From Methanoculleus sp. (GTDB lineage Archaea > Halobacteriota > Methanomicrobia > Methanomicrobiales > Methanoculleaceae): a stretch of DNA of 32,994 nt. Shown here in pieces: positions 24,887-32,896 of the stretch. The DNA lies in assembly GCA_030156625.1 (NCBI GenBank), contig JASGMC010000013.1, positions 1-32,994 of the forward strand, read 5' to 3'. Both the position numbers and the translations under genes were made by a program. Numbering within the stretch: the stretch's first letter is position 1; each line of letters starts with the position of its first letter. Under the pieces are notes generated by a model, which saw only the letters and a list, made by a program, of their open reading frames with translations, searched no databases and had not been told where the DNA came from.

Positions 24887-25605
24887 ATGAAACGGCTGGA
24901 AGGAAAGAACGTCCTCGTCACCGGCGGCTCGACCGGCATCGGCCGGGCGACGGCGATCAGGTTCGCGAACGAAGGGGCAAACGGGGCCATAAACTATCAT
25001 TCAAGCGAGAGGGAAGCGGAGATCACGCTTGAGGAGGCCCAGAAGACCTGCAGCATCGTCCGCGAGAAAGGATGCCGTGAGATGCTGGTCCAGGGGGACG
25101 TCGCAAACGAAGAGGACGTGAAGCGCATACTCCGCGAAGTTCTCAAGGCGTGGGGAAGGCTCGATATCCTGATCAACAACGCGGGCATCCAGACCGAAAG
25201 CCCGACCCACGAGATGGCTATGGACGCCTACGACCGGGTCCTCGCGGTGAACCTCCGGGGCGCGTTCCTCTGTGCCCGGGAGGCGGTGCGGCACTTCCTC
25301 GACCGCGGGGGCGTCATCCTCAACAACACCCCGGTTCACGAGACAATCCCGAAACCGCAGTACGCCCCCTACGCCGCGAGCAAGGCGAGACTCGGGTCCC
25401 TCGGGAAGACGCTCGCGCTCGAGTATGTCGGGCAGGGCATCCGGGTCAACACGGTCGCCCCCGGCGCGATTAGAACCTCGCTAAACCGGTCTTTGCCTTC
25501 CTCGCATCCGACGAAGCCGCCTACATCACCGGGCAGACGCTCTACGTGGACGGAGGGCTGACGCTCTGTGCCGACTTCAGGACGCCGTGGTCGTCGGGGA
25601 GTTGA
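24887..25605 (+). pseudogene. Broken SDR dehydrogenase (glucose 1-dehydrogenase-like)
   Basis: The frame opens as a good short-chain dehydrogenase: VLVTGGSTGIGRATAIRF (NAD(P) motif), ILINNAGIQTE, the YAPYAASKARL active-site Tyr/Lys and RVNTVAPGAIRTSLNR. It then runs into an unrelated reading (SLPSSHPTKPP...) ending at 25561. In the -1 frame from about 25489 the true C-terminus resumes: VFAFLASDEAAYITGQTLYVDGG and LTLCADFRTPWSS, to a TGA at 25603-25605. The roughly 30 residues normally between these parts (containing a PMGRxGEPEE-like segment) are missing, so an internal deletion has also shifted the frame. The ribosome site (AAGGTGAGG) remains intact. A sequencing or assembly error is possible. 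Confidence 0.75.
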
Positions 25606-25726
25606 AGGATCGGCGGTGGAGCCCCCATAGGGAGCCTCCCGGAGAACGGCCGGGATCGCTCCCGGGAGCCCGCCTGAAAACCCCGGCGGAGCGTGGGATT
25701 CATTCAAACAGATTAATATAATTCTA

Positions 25727-25735
25727 TTTTTATAT
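25727..25735 (+). promoter_or_regulatory. AT-rich tract with TATA-like box before the MFS gene
   Basis: TTTTTATAT is part of an AT-rich island at 25706-25740 in a GC-rich intergenic region. It is about 130 bases from ATG 25864, predicting a leader of about 105 bases. The T tract could alternatively be the terminator of the broken SDR gene. Confidence 0.35.
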
Positions 25736-25781
25736 GTTAAGGCTCGAAAAACGCCAGGCACAGGGTCTGCTGCGGCAGTCC

Positions 25782-25802
25782 CGGCAGGGGTCCCACCTGC
25801 CG
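25782..25802 (+). repeat. Inverted repeat in the MFS leader
   Basis: CGGCAGG (25782-25788) and CCTGCCG (25796-25802) form a perfect 7-bp stem with a 7-base loop GGTCCCA. It lies in the predicted 5' leader of the MFS transporter gene, 62 bases before the start. Confidence 0.4.
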
Positions 25803-25863
25803 CCGGGCGATCCTTCGAGGTGAACGGTTCGGTGAGCATCAGGAGAGGGAACGCAGGTGCGGC

Positions 25864-27342
25864 ATGGCCTTCGAGACAAAAGAGAGCCTGACGGAAGAAG
25901 AGGTCCATCACGGTTTAAAACTCGTCATCAGGGACGGCCTTACCACCCAGGCGATGGTGACGCTGACCGGCGGCATCTTCCTCGTAGCCTTCGCCCTGCA
26001 GCTCGGGGCATCCAATACCGTCATCGGCCTGCTTGCCGCCATCCCGCCGCTCGCAGAGCTCCTGCAGATACCTTCCATCTACATCGTCGACCGCGTCCGG
26101 AAAAGGAGAGTCGTGGTCGTGGCGGCGTCGCTCGCCGCGCGCCTCTGCTGGATACCCATCATCCTGATACCGTTCTTCCTCTCGCCGGAGCAGGGGATAT
26201 TCGTGCTTATCGCGTCGATTGCTCTCTACGCGTCTTTCTCGGCGATCTCCCACTGCGGCTGGAACTCCTGGATGCGGGACCTGATACCGCAGGACCGGCT
26301 CGGGGACTTCTTCTCCCGCCGGCTGACCCTCTCCACCGGGCTTGCGCTCGTCATCAGCCTCGCCGCCGGTTTCTTCATCGACTCTTGGGAGGCCGTCTTC
26401 CCGGACCTTGCAGCCTACGGCTACTCCACCCTCTTCCTCCTCGGCCTCATCGCCGGCCTCTTCGGGATCACGCTCCTCGCCCGCACGCCCGAACCCCGAA
26501 TGGCCGTCGGCGACGAGGAGGACGGCCTGCTCGCCGCCATCCGGAAGCCTTTTGCGGACATCAACTTCAAGAACCTCATCGTCTTCCTCGGCTCGTGGAA
26601 CTTTGCCGTCAACCTCGCGGCACCGTTTTTTACGGTCTACATGCTGCAGAGGATCGGCCTCGATATCTCGGTCGTCATCGCTCTCAGCGTCCTCAGCCAG
26701 GTCATGAACATCGTCTTCTACCGGTCGTGGGGCCGGGTCTCCGACCGCTACTCCAACAAGTCGGTCCTCGCCGTGAGCGGGCCGCTTTTTATGCTTGCGA
26801 TCTTCGCGTGGATGTTCGTCACGCTCCCCAACGTCTACATCCTGACATACCCGCTGCTCGTCCTCATCCACATCCTGATGGGGATCTCGCTTGCGGGGGT
26901 CTCGCTCGCTTCGGGAAACATCAGCCTGAAGATGGCGCCGCAGGGCCAGGCGACCAGTTACCTTGCAGCGACTACCTTCGCAAACTCGGTCGCCGCCGGT
27001 GTCGCCCCGATCCTCGGCGGGCTCTTCGTGGACTTCTTCGCCGAGCGGGAACTCATCTGGACCCTGATCTGGAAAGATCCGGTGCAGGAACTTGTCTTCG
27101 TCACCCTCGACATCCAGCAGTGGGAGTTCTTCTTCCTCTTCGCCTTCATCCTCGGGCTCTACTCCCTCCACCGCCTCACGGTGGTCCAGGAGGAGGGGGA
27201 GGCGAAGGAGCAGGAGGTCGTCGACGAGCTCATCGCGGGGGTCCGGCGGGATATGCGGAACTTCTCCCCCGCAGGCGGCCTCCGGGACTTCGTGAAGTTC
27301 CCCTTCTCATCCGTCAGGCTTCGCCGGGAGAAGAAGCGATAG
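25864..27342 (+). CDS. MFS transporter
   Basis: The 492-residue product is a polytopic membrane protein with about 12 predicted helices. An MFS loop 2-3 motif variant is seen in YIVDRVRKRRVVVVAASL, and a related one in WGRVSDRYSNKSVLAVSG in the second half. Between helices, GWNSWMRDLIPQDRLGDFFSRR is a segment I recall from a particular MFS branch of unknown substrate. A long charged C-terminal tail (about 50 residues, ending REKKR) follows the last helix. The ATG has AGGTGCGG upstream. The SagB-like gene begins 51 bases after its stop, so they may be co-transcribed. The substrate cannot be inferred. Confidence 0.88.
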   Translation: MAFETKESLTEEEVHHGLKLVIRDGLTTQAMVTLTGGIFLVAFALQLGASNTVIGLLAAIPPLAELLQIPSIYIVDRVRKRRVVVVAASLAARLCWIPIILIPFFLSPEQGIFVLIASIALYASFSAISHCGWNSWMRDLIPQDRLGDFFSRRLTLSTGLALVISLAAGFFIDSWEAVFPDLAAYGYSTLFLLGLIAGLFGITLLARTPEPRMAVGDEEDGLLAAIRKPFADINFKNLIVFLGSWNFAVNLAAPFFTVYMLQRIGLDISVVIALSVLSQVMNIVFYRSWGRVSDRYSNKSVLAVSGPLFMLAIFAWMFVTLPNVYILTYPLLVLIHILMGISLAGVSLASGNISLKMAPQGQATSYLAATTFANSVAAGVAPILGGLFVDFFAERELIWTLIWKDPVQELVFVTLDIQQWEFFFLFAFILGLYSLHRLTVVQEEGEAKEQEVVDELIAGVRRDMRNFSPAGGLRDFVKFPFSSVRLRREKKR

Positions 27343-27393
27343 GGGTTGGGGCGCTCCGATACTTTCATGAACCCGGGGAAGAAGCCCGGTATC

Positions 27394-28125
27394 ATGAACC
27401 GGATGAGTCACCAAACCTGCTTCGTCATCGCGGCAACGCTGGCAGCGGTGCTCACCGCAGGCTGTGCCGGCACCCCCCTGACACCCGGCGGGAACAGCAC
27501 GCCGCCACCGCCACAGAACGCCGTCACCCTCCCGGAACCCAGATTCGAGGGCGACGTCTCCGTCGAGGAGGCGCTGTGGGAGCGGCGCTCGGTCAGGGTC
27601 TATGCCGAAGTGCCGCTGACCATCGACGACGCCGGGCAGGTCCTCTGGGCGGCGCAGGGGGTCACGGACGAACGCGGCTACCGGACCGCTCCCTCCGCCG
27701 GGGCCCTCTACCCACTGGAGGTCTACCTCGTCGCAGGCAGTGTCACGGGCCTCGAGGCGGGGGTCTACCACTACCGGCCGGGAGAACACCTGCTCGTCCG
27801 GGTCGGCGACGGGGATCGGCGGGCCGCCCTGCAGGAGGCGGCCGTCAACCAGACCTCTGTTGCCGACGCCCCGGCAACGATCGTCATCGCCGCGGTCCCG
27901 GGACGGACGACCGCGAAGTACGGTGAGCGGGGGATGCACTACGTGTATATGGAGACCGGGCACGCCGCAGAGAACGTCTGCCTTCAGGCGGAGGCAATCG
28001 ACCTCGGCACCGTCACAATCGGGGCGTTCGACGACGACGCGGTCAGGGAAGTCCTCGCGCTCCCGGAAGAGACGACACCGCTCTACCTCATGCCGGTGGG
28101 AAGACCGGTTCCGGGGAATTGTTGA
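27394..28125 (+). CDS. SagB-like nitroreductase-fold lipoprotein
   Basis: The 243-residue product has a signal with lipobox LTAGC (Cys24), a short Pro-rich linker, then a nitroreductase-fold domain of SagB type. Motifs are LWERRSVRVYAEVPLTIDD, QVLWAAQGVT, RTAPSAGALYPLEVYL and VYHYRPGEHLLV, with a C-terminal GHAAENVCLQAEAIDLGTVTIGAF. SagB-type enzymes are FMN oxidoreductases, best known for oxidising azolines to azoles in thiazole/oxazole-modified peptides. No YcaO or peptide precursor is seen here. The lipobox predicts placement outside the membrane, unusual for an FMN enzyme. I chose ATG 27394; 27367 and 27403 are possible. A second nitroreductase follows 27 bases later. Confidence 0.85.
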   Translation: MNRMSHQTCFVIAATLAAVLTAGCAGTPLTPGGNSTPPPPQNAVTLPEPRFEGDVSVEEALWERRSVRVYAEVPLTIDDAGQVLWAAQGVTDERGYRTAPSAGALYPLEVYLVAGSVTGLEAGVYHYRPGEHLLVRVGDGDRRAALQEAAVNQTSVADAPATIVIAAVPGRTTAKYGERGMHYVYMETGHAAENVCLQAEAIDLGTVTIGAFDDDAVREVLALPEETTPLYLMPVGRPVPGNC

Positions 28126-28152
28126 AGGTGCGGGCCACCCACGGGGGGCACG

Positions 28153-28662
28153 ATGGACACCCTCGAAGCCATCATGACCCGGCGGAGCGTGCGGGAGTAC
28201 ACCGACCGCCCGGTCCCGGGAGGAACGGCGAGGCAACTCCTCGCCGCCGCGATGCAGGCACCCTACGCCGGCGGCGAACCACCCTGGCACTTCATCGTCA
28301 TCGACGACCCGGAGATCCTCTCCCGCATCCCGGCGATCAGCCCCTACGCGGAGGTCCGCCCCCCTGCACCGGCGGCAATCCTCGTCTGCCTCGACCTCCG
28401 TATCCCGGAGAACCGCGACTTTTCGATACAGGCCTGTGCCGCGGCGACGGAGAACCTCCTCCTCGCCGCCCACGCCCTCGGGCTCGGCGCGGTCTGGACC
28501 GCCGTCTACCCGGACGCCGACCGGATGCTCGGGTTTGCAAACCTCTTCTCGCTCCCGGACGGCGTCGCATCTTTTGCTCTCGTCACCGTCGGTTACCCGG
28601 CCGTCCGCCCTCCGCCGGTCGACCGCTACCGCGGGGAGCGGGTTCACCGCAACGGCTGGTGA
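28153..28662 (+). CDS. Nitroreductase family protein
   Basis: The 169-residue product is a compact FMN-dependent nitroreductase-fold protein. The N-terminal IMTRRSVREYTDRPV supplies FMN phosphate-binding Arg residues. The MQAPYAGGEPPWHFIVI segment, the DFSIQACAAATENLLLAAHALGLGAVW helix and the C-terminal VTVGYPAVRPPPVDRYRGERVH follow. These enzymes reduce nitro compounds, flavins or quinones; the substrate is unknown. It lies 27 bases after the SagB-like gene with a GGGGGG ribosome site before ATG 28153, so it is probably in the same transcript. Confidence 0.9.
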   Translation: MDTLEAIMTRRSVREYTDRPVPGGTARQLLAAAMQAPYAGGEPPWHFIVIDDPEILSRIPAISPYAEVRPPAPAAILVCLDLRIPENRDFSIQACAAATENLLLAAHALGLGAVWTAVYPDADRMLGFANLFSLPDGVASFALVTVGYPAVRPPPVDRYRGERVHRNGW

Positions 28663-28681
28663 TCCCGTCCCGATCTCCCGG

Positions 28682-29351
28682 ATGCAAATGCTCATTCCTT
28701 ATCAGGCCGGAGCACCGCCCGGATTCCCGAAGAACCGGCTCGCACCTAGCGGTGCTCACGCTCACTTTTCGCGTTCGCGGATGGAGGCGCTCACCGACGG
28801 CATATTCGCCATTGCCATGACCCTCCTGGTGCTCAGCCTCGACGTCCCGGCAGGCGTCCACGACCCCTCCGACGCCACCGTCACGGCAATGCTTGCCGGC
28901 CAGCCTCCCGCATTCTACCACTACTTCCTCGCGTTCTTCATCCTCGCTTCCTTCTGGGTGGCCCATCATGCCCAGGTGGACCGGCTCCGGCAGATCGACC
29001 GCACGTCCCTCTGGATCAACATCGCAACACTGATGTTCGTCACGCTGGTCCCGTTCTCCGTCTCCCTCATCGGCGACTACCCGGGCGAGACCTTCGCAGC
29101 GGTCGCTTTCGAGGTAAACCTCCTTGGCCTCGGCCTGCTCTTTGCCGCACAGTGGCGGTATGCCACGCATACCCGCCGGCCCATCCGCCCCGGAACCGAC
29201 ATAAGGCGCGGGAACCAGCGGGTGATGGTGGTCCCGGCCGTCTCCGTCGTCGCGATTCTGCTCGCCCTCGCCGGCTGGACCTGGAACCTGGAGCACGGCG
29301 GCCTATGCGCTCATTCCTCTCGTGATGCGCTTTCTGCCGGGGGGGAGGTGA
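28682..29351 (+). pseudogene. TMEM175-like potassium channel gene broken by a 7-bp duplication
   Basis: The gene encodes a TMEM175/DUF1211 protein: RMEALTDGIFAIAMTLLVLSLDVP is the family signature of the first pore helix, followed by helices with YHYFLAFFILASFWVAHHAQVDR and WINIATLMFVTLVPFSVSLIG. Bacterial and archaeal TMEM175 proteins form tetrameric K+ channels. In the last helix, at about 29279-29292, a tandem copy ACCTGGA-ACCTGGA adds seven bases and shifts the frame. Removing one copy restores GWTWSTAAYALIPLVMRFLPGG and a stop at 29349-29351. As read, the frame instead runs on to 29524, antisense to the agmatine gene. The start is uncertain (28682 or 28688). Confidence 0.75.
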
Positions 29352-31236
29352 CGGACGGCTGCTGCTGGCTGATGCAGTGGATCGTGCCGAGACCCTCGAC
29401 CATCGCCGTGCAGTCGATCCCGACGACCTCCCGGTCGGGGAAGGCCTGCCGGATCCGTGCCAGGGCAATCTCGTCGTTCGGGTGCTTGAAGACCGGCACC
29501 AGCACGACGGTGTTTCCGATGTAAAAGTTCGCGTAACTCGCCGGCAGCCTCTCCGCGCCGCCGACCCTCCCCGGCATCGGGAGCGGGATGACCGTTAAGG
29601 GGTTGCCGTCCTGGTCGGCTGATGCCGCGAGGATCTCGTAGTTCTCCTGCAGGACGGCGTAGTTTTCGTCGTCCTCGTTCTCCTCGAGAGCGCACAGAAC
29701 CGTCGTCGGATTCACGAACCGAACGATATCGTCGATGTGGCCGTCGGTGTCGTCTCCGGCGATGCCCTGCTTTAACCAGATGACGTGGCCGGCGCCCAGG
29801 TAGGCCTCGAGGTAGGCCTCGATCTCCTCCCGGGAGAGGTGCGGGTTCCGGTTCGGGTTCAAGAGGCACGCCTCCGTCGTGATCACCGTGCCGCACCCGT
29901 TCACCTCGACTGAGCCGCCCTCGAGGACGATCCCGGGGGTGAATAGGGGGAGTTCCAGCTCGCGGTTCATGATGAGCGGGATCCGGGTATCTCCCATGAG
30001 TTCCGTGTACTTCTCTCCCCAGGCGTTGAACGTCCAGTTCACCATCGCGAGGCTCCCTGTCCTGGGGTTGACCAGGAACGCCGGCCCGTAGTCCCGGAAC
30101 CAGACATCGGCGTAATCGGCGGGATGGAACCTGACGCCCCCCGTATCGACACCTTCCTCCTCGAGCATCGCCTCGATACGGGTGCGCATCGCTTCACCGG
30201 TGACGAGGAGGTCGACGGTCTCCGAGCCGCGGAGCGCTGCGATGATCTCGACGTAGGCCCGCTCGACCGCCGCAAGGTCGGGGAACGTCTCGCGGTCGTG
30301 AGGCCAGGAGAGCCAGACGGCGTCGTGCGGCTCCCACTCCGCCGGCATGCGGTAGCCCGATCCCGCAGGGGTCCTCCCCGGCAGGAACCTTCGGGTGAGC
30401 GCCCCGTAGGTCTCCGGCCGCCGGTTCCCAAAGAAGCCCCAGCCTTCCCGGACGGCCTCGTTTCCCGCGAGGTCGACCTCCACGACGAGAACCTCTTCGT
30501 CGGTCCCGCTCGCCCGGGAAACGACGTTTCCGAAGGCGTCGGCGACGAACGAGCTCCCGAAGAACCGGATGTCCCCCTCGTCGCCCACCCGGTTGACGGC
30601 GGCGACGTGGACGCTGTTTGCTATCGCGTGGCCGCGCTGCACCGTCTCCCACGCCTCGCGCCAGTCGCCCTCGGGAGGCTCCTCCCCCGCAATCCTGCCG
30701 ATGGCGGTCGGGTAGAAGATGATCTCTGCGCCCTGCAGCGCAACCGTCCTCGCGGCCTCCGGGAACCACTGGTCGTAACAGATGAGCACGGCGATCCGGC
30801 CGTGCCAGGTATCGTAGACCCGGTAGCGGTCGCCGGGCCGGAAATAATTCTTCTCGTAGAAGAGCGGGTCGTAGGGAACGTGCACCTTCCGGTAGGCGGG
30901 GAGGAGCAGCCGCCCGTCGGCATCGATCACCACCGCGGTGTTGTAGTGCTCCCCCGACTCGGCACGCTCGTAGATGGGGACGACGATCACCACGCCGTGC
31001 TCCCGGGCAAGCGCCGAGAACACTTCGGTCGAGGCCCCGGGGACCGTCTCGGCGTAAGCGGAGGCATCCGTATCCTCGTACTGCGGGAAGTAGGGGGCCC
31101 GGTAGAGTTCCTGCAGGCAGAGAATCCGCGCACCCTTCGCGATCGCCGCTCTCGCCATCTCGAGGGTGCGGGCCAGGTTGCGGTCGGCATCCTCGCTCAC
31201 CGCCGTCTGGATGAGGCCGATCGTTTGCGTGCTCAT
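29311..31236 (-). CDS. Bifunctional N-carbamoylputrescine amidase / agmatine deiminase fusion
   Basis: The 641-residue product joins two enzymes that convert agmatine to putrescine. Residues about 1-285 are a nitrilase-fold amidohydrolase (AguB-like) with the catalytic Glu43 (CLQELYRAPYF), Lys117 (YRKVHVPYD) and Cys153 (LICYDQWFPEA). Residues about 293-625 are an agmatine deiminase (AguA, penten fold): GYRMPAEWEPHDAVWLSWPH, VWFRDYGP, VLEGGSVEVNG, the catalytic His500 in GDDTDGHIDD and Cys621 in GTIHCISQQQP. All catalytic residues are present. ATG 31236 has GGAGAG nine bases upstream; ATG 31245 is an alternative. The 3' end overlaps the TMEM175-like gene. Confidence 0.9.
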   Translation of the reverse strand: MSTQTIGLIQTAVSEDADRNLARTLEMARAAIAKGARILCLQELYRAPYFPQYEDTDASAYAETVPGASTEVFSALAREHGVVIVVPIYERAESGEHYNTAVVIDADGRLLLPAYRKVHVPYDPLFYEKNYFRPGDRYRVYDTWHGRIAVLICYDQWFPEAARTVALQGAEIIFYPTAIGRIAGEEPPEGDWREAWETVQRGHAIANSVHVAAVNRVGDEGDIRFFGSSFVADAFGNVVSRASGTDEEVLVVEVDLAGNEAVREGWGFFGNRRPETYGALTRRFLPGRTPAGSGYRMPAEWEPHDAVWLSWPHDRETFPDLAAVERAYVEIIAALRGSETVDLLVTGEAMRTRIEAMLEEEGVDTGGVRFHPADYADVWFRDYGPAFLVNPRTGSLAMVNWTFNAWGEKYTELMGDTRIPLIMNRELELPLFTPGIVLEGGSVEVNGCGTVITTEACLLNPNRNPHLSREEIEAYLEAYLGAGHVIWLKQGIAGDDTDGHIDDIVRFVNPTTVLCALEENEDDENYAVLQENYEILAASADQDGNPLTVIPLPMPGRVGGAERLPASYANFYIGNTVVLVPVFKHPNDEIALARIRQAFPDREVVGIDCTAMVEGLGTIHCISQQQPSVTSPPAESASREE

Positions 31237-31273
31237 CTCCATCATCTCTCCGTATCGGTAGGACGCTCCAGCG

Positions 31274-31280
31274 TTTTATA
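31274..31280 (-). promoter_or_regulatory. TATA-like box of the agmatine fusion gene
   Basis: TATAAAA on the minus strand lies 38-44 bases upstream of ATG 31236, implying a short leader carrying the ribosome site. Confidence 0.45.
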
Positions 31281-31334
31281 GCATCCGCCGGGCCATAGCG
31301 TTATCCCGCACCGTGTCGAATTTCTCTGGAAGCA

Positions 31335-31895
31335 ATGGATCTCGCGACAACCCTCCTCATCGCCGTCGGCCTCGCGATGGATGCGTTTGCCGTCTCGATC
31401 AGCGGAGGCGCCACCCTGCGGGAGGATCGGGGCCGATGGGCTCTCATCGCCGGCGCGCTCTTCGGCGGGTTCCAGGCGGGGATGCCGGTGCTCGGGTGGC
31501 TCGGCGGGGTGACTCTCGCCTCGTTCGTCGGGGCTTACGCCCCCTGGATCGCGTTCCTGCTGCTTGCCCTGATCGGCGGGAAGATGATCGCCGAGGCTTT
31601 GCGGGGAGACGGTGAGAGCGTGCAGTTTGCCGCCGGGAGCATGGCCACGCTGCTTCTGCTCGCCGTGGCGACGAGCATCGACGCCCTCGCCGTCGGCGTC
31701 ACGTTCGCCGTGCTGGATACGTCGATCTTCTGGCCCGCAGTCACGATCGGCATCGTGACCTTCGCCCTCTCCGCCGCCGGCGTGCTCGTGGGGAGCTCCT
31801 TTAGCCGGGTATTCGGGCGGAAGGCCGAGATCCTCGGCGGCGTGATCCTGATCGGCATCGGTCTGCGGATCCTGCTCGAACATCTCTTCATCTAA
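31335..31895 (+). CDS. mntP: Manganese efflux pump MntP
   Basis: The 186-residue product is a six-helix membrane exporter of Mn2+. Each half carries the family's acidic motif: [14 protein letters not shown] in helix 1 (about 12-25) and [16 protein letters not shown] (about 113-128), with GGKMIAEAL between. Length and helix pattern match MntP (DUF204). It is divergent from the agmatine fusion gene; GGAAG lies five bases upstream of ATG 31335. I see no manganese riboswitch in the short leader. It ends four bases before the end of the convergent DUF362 gene. Confidence 0.93.
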   Translation: MDLATTLLIAVGLAMDAFAVSISGGATLREDRGRWALIAGALFGGFQAGMPVLGWLGGVTLASFVGAYAPWIAFLLLALIGGKMIAEALRGDGESVQFAAGSMATLLLLAVATSIDALAVGVTFAVLDTSIFWPAVTIGIVTFALSAAGVLVGSSFSRVFGRKAEILGGVILIGIGLRILLEHLFI

Positions 31896-31898
31896 CCC

Positions 31899-32819
31899 TC
31901 AGGCGGTCTCGTCCAGGATCCGCCGCAGATCGAGGACCAGGTCTTTGCTCTCGGAGTCGAGCGCGACGAGCCTGAGGTCTTGGGCCGACCGAACGCCGAT
32001 GTCGAGCTCCACCGCCCTGGCGATCGGGTCCATCGCAAATATCCGGCCCCGCATCACATCCGGCGTCGAGCCGTAGTGGCGGAGAAGCGCGATACCGGCG
32101 GCATCGAGGGCGACCCGGTCGGTGCTTGCGAGGATGACGTTCGGGGCGATACGGGTGCCCCGCTCGGGCCCCCCGGTTGAAAACCCTTCCGTTGCGTCCA
32201 TGAAGGCAATGTCGCAGGGGCAGAACCGGCTGATCTCGGCGATCATCCTGCGCTGGTGCGTCGAGGCGTGCAGTTCCGCCATGTAGTTGTAGCCGTTCCC
32301 GGGGTCTCTCGCGGCAACGGCTCCCACCAGGTTCTTCAGGGAGAGGGAGACGTGCCCGCCGAACCGGTGGGTCTTCAAGCAGCAGGTCTGGACCACCGCA
32401 TCGGCCTCCCGGAAGAGCCGGGCGACCAGAAATCCGCGCTCCCAGTGGAGACCGTCCGGCGGGATAGCCTCCCACCCCTCGGGGGGAAGGCCGTCGAGCA
32501 CCGTCACCTCCGCTCCCGACCGGGCCGCCACGTCGACGGCGCCCCGGTTCTCCAGCACCGCGCGGGTCTCCCCCATCCCGCTCCGCTCCCCGAGCCGGAC
32601 CGTCCCGGCGCCGGCATCGCGGATCTGTCCGAGGACCGCTTCAAGCATATCGGGATGGGTCGTCGCGGGGAACGGGTCGTCGCTGTTGAAGTTCGCCTTG
32701 ACCGCAACGGCCTTCCCATCGAAGGGGGGAAGGCCGATCTCGCGCCAGAGTGTCTTAACGGCGTGGTAGCGATCCGATGCGTCGATGATGTAGACTTCTG
32801 ATGCCGCCGGGGATGCCAT
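31899..32819 (-). CDS. DUF362 domain protein
   Basis: The 306-residue product contains a DUF362 domain (PF04015). The N-terminal VAVKANFNSDDPFPATTHPDML, the central GSGMGETR-like region (RLGERSGMGETR), ADAVVQTCCLKTHRFGGHVSLSLKNLVG and the later DATEGFSTGGPERG and VILASTDRVALDAAGIALL segments are typical. DUF362 proteins are often joined to ferredoxin domains, but none is present here. Their function is not established; Fe-S or metal binding is suspected. ATG 32819 lies 24-31 bases from a TATA box, which rules out the longer frame that continues through the repeats to 32972. Confidence 0.88.
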   Translation of the reverse strand: MASPAASEVYIIDASDRYHAVKTLWREIGLPPFDGKAVAVKANFNSDDPFPATTHPDMLEAVLGQIRDAGAGTVRLGERSGMGETRAVLENRGAVDVAARSGAEVTVLDGLPPEGWEAIPPDGLHWERGFLVARLFREADAVVQTCCLKTHRFGGHVSLSLKNLVGAVAARDPGNGYNYMAELHASTHQRRMIAEISRFCPCDIAFMDATEGFSTGGPERGTRIAPNVILASTDRVALDAAGIALLRHYGSTPDVMRGRIFAMDPIARAVELDIGVRSAQDLRLVALDSESKDLVLDLRRILDETA

Positions 32820-32842
32820 GCGCGCAGAGTGGCTCGCCAACC

Positions 32843-32850
32843 TATAAAAT
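32843..32850 (-). promoter_or_regulatory. TATA box of the DUF362 gene
   Basis: ATTTTATA on the minus strand lies 24-31 bases before ATG 32819, so the transcript is probably nearly leaderless. Confidence 0.55.
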
Positions 32851-32896
32851 TGTATGCCGCAGGCCCGGATCGGGATAAAAAGGCTGATTTGAAGGT

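Noticed and set aside
25857-27926. 689-residue plus-strand frame overlapping the MFS and SagB-like genes
   Set aside because: Wrong frame of two well-supported genes; Arg/Pro/His-rich sequence with no recognisable domain.
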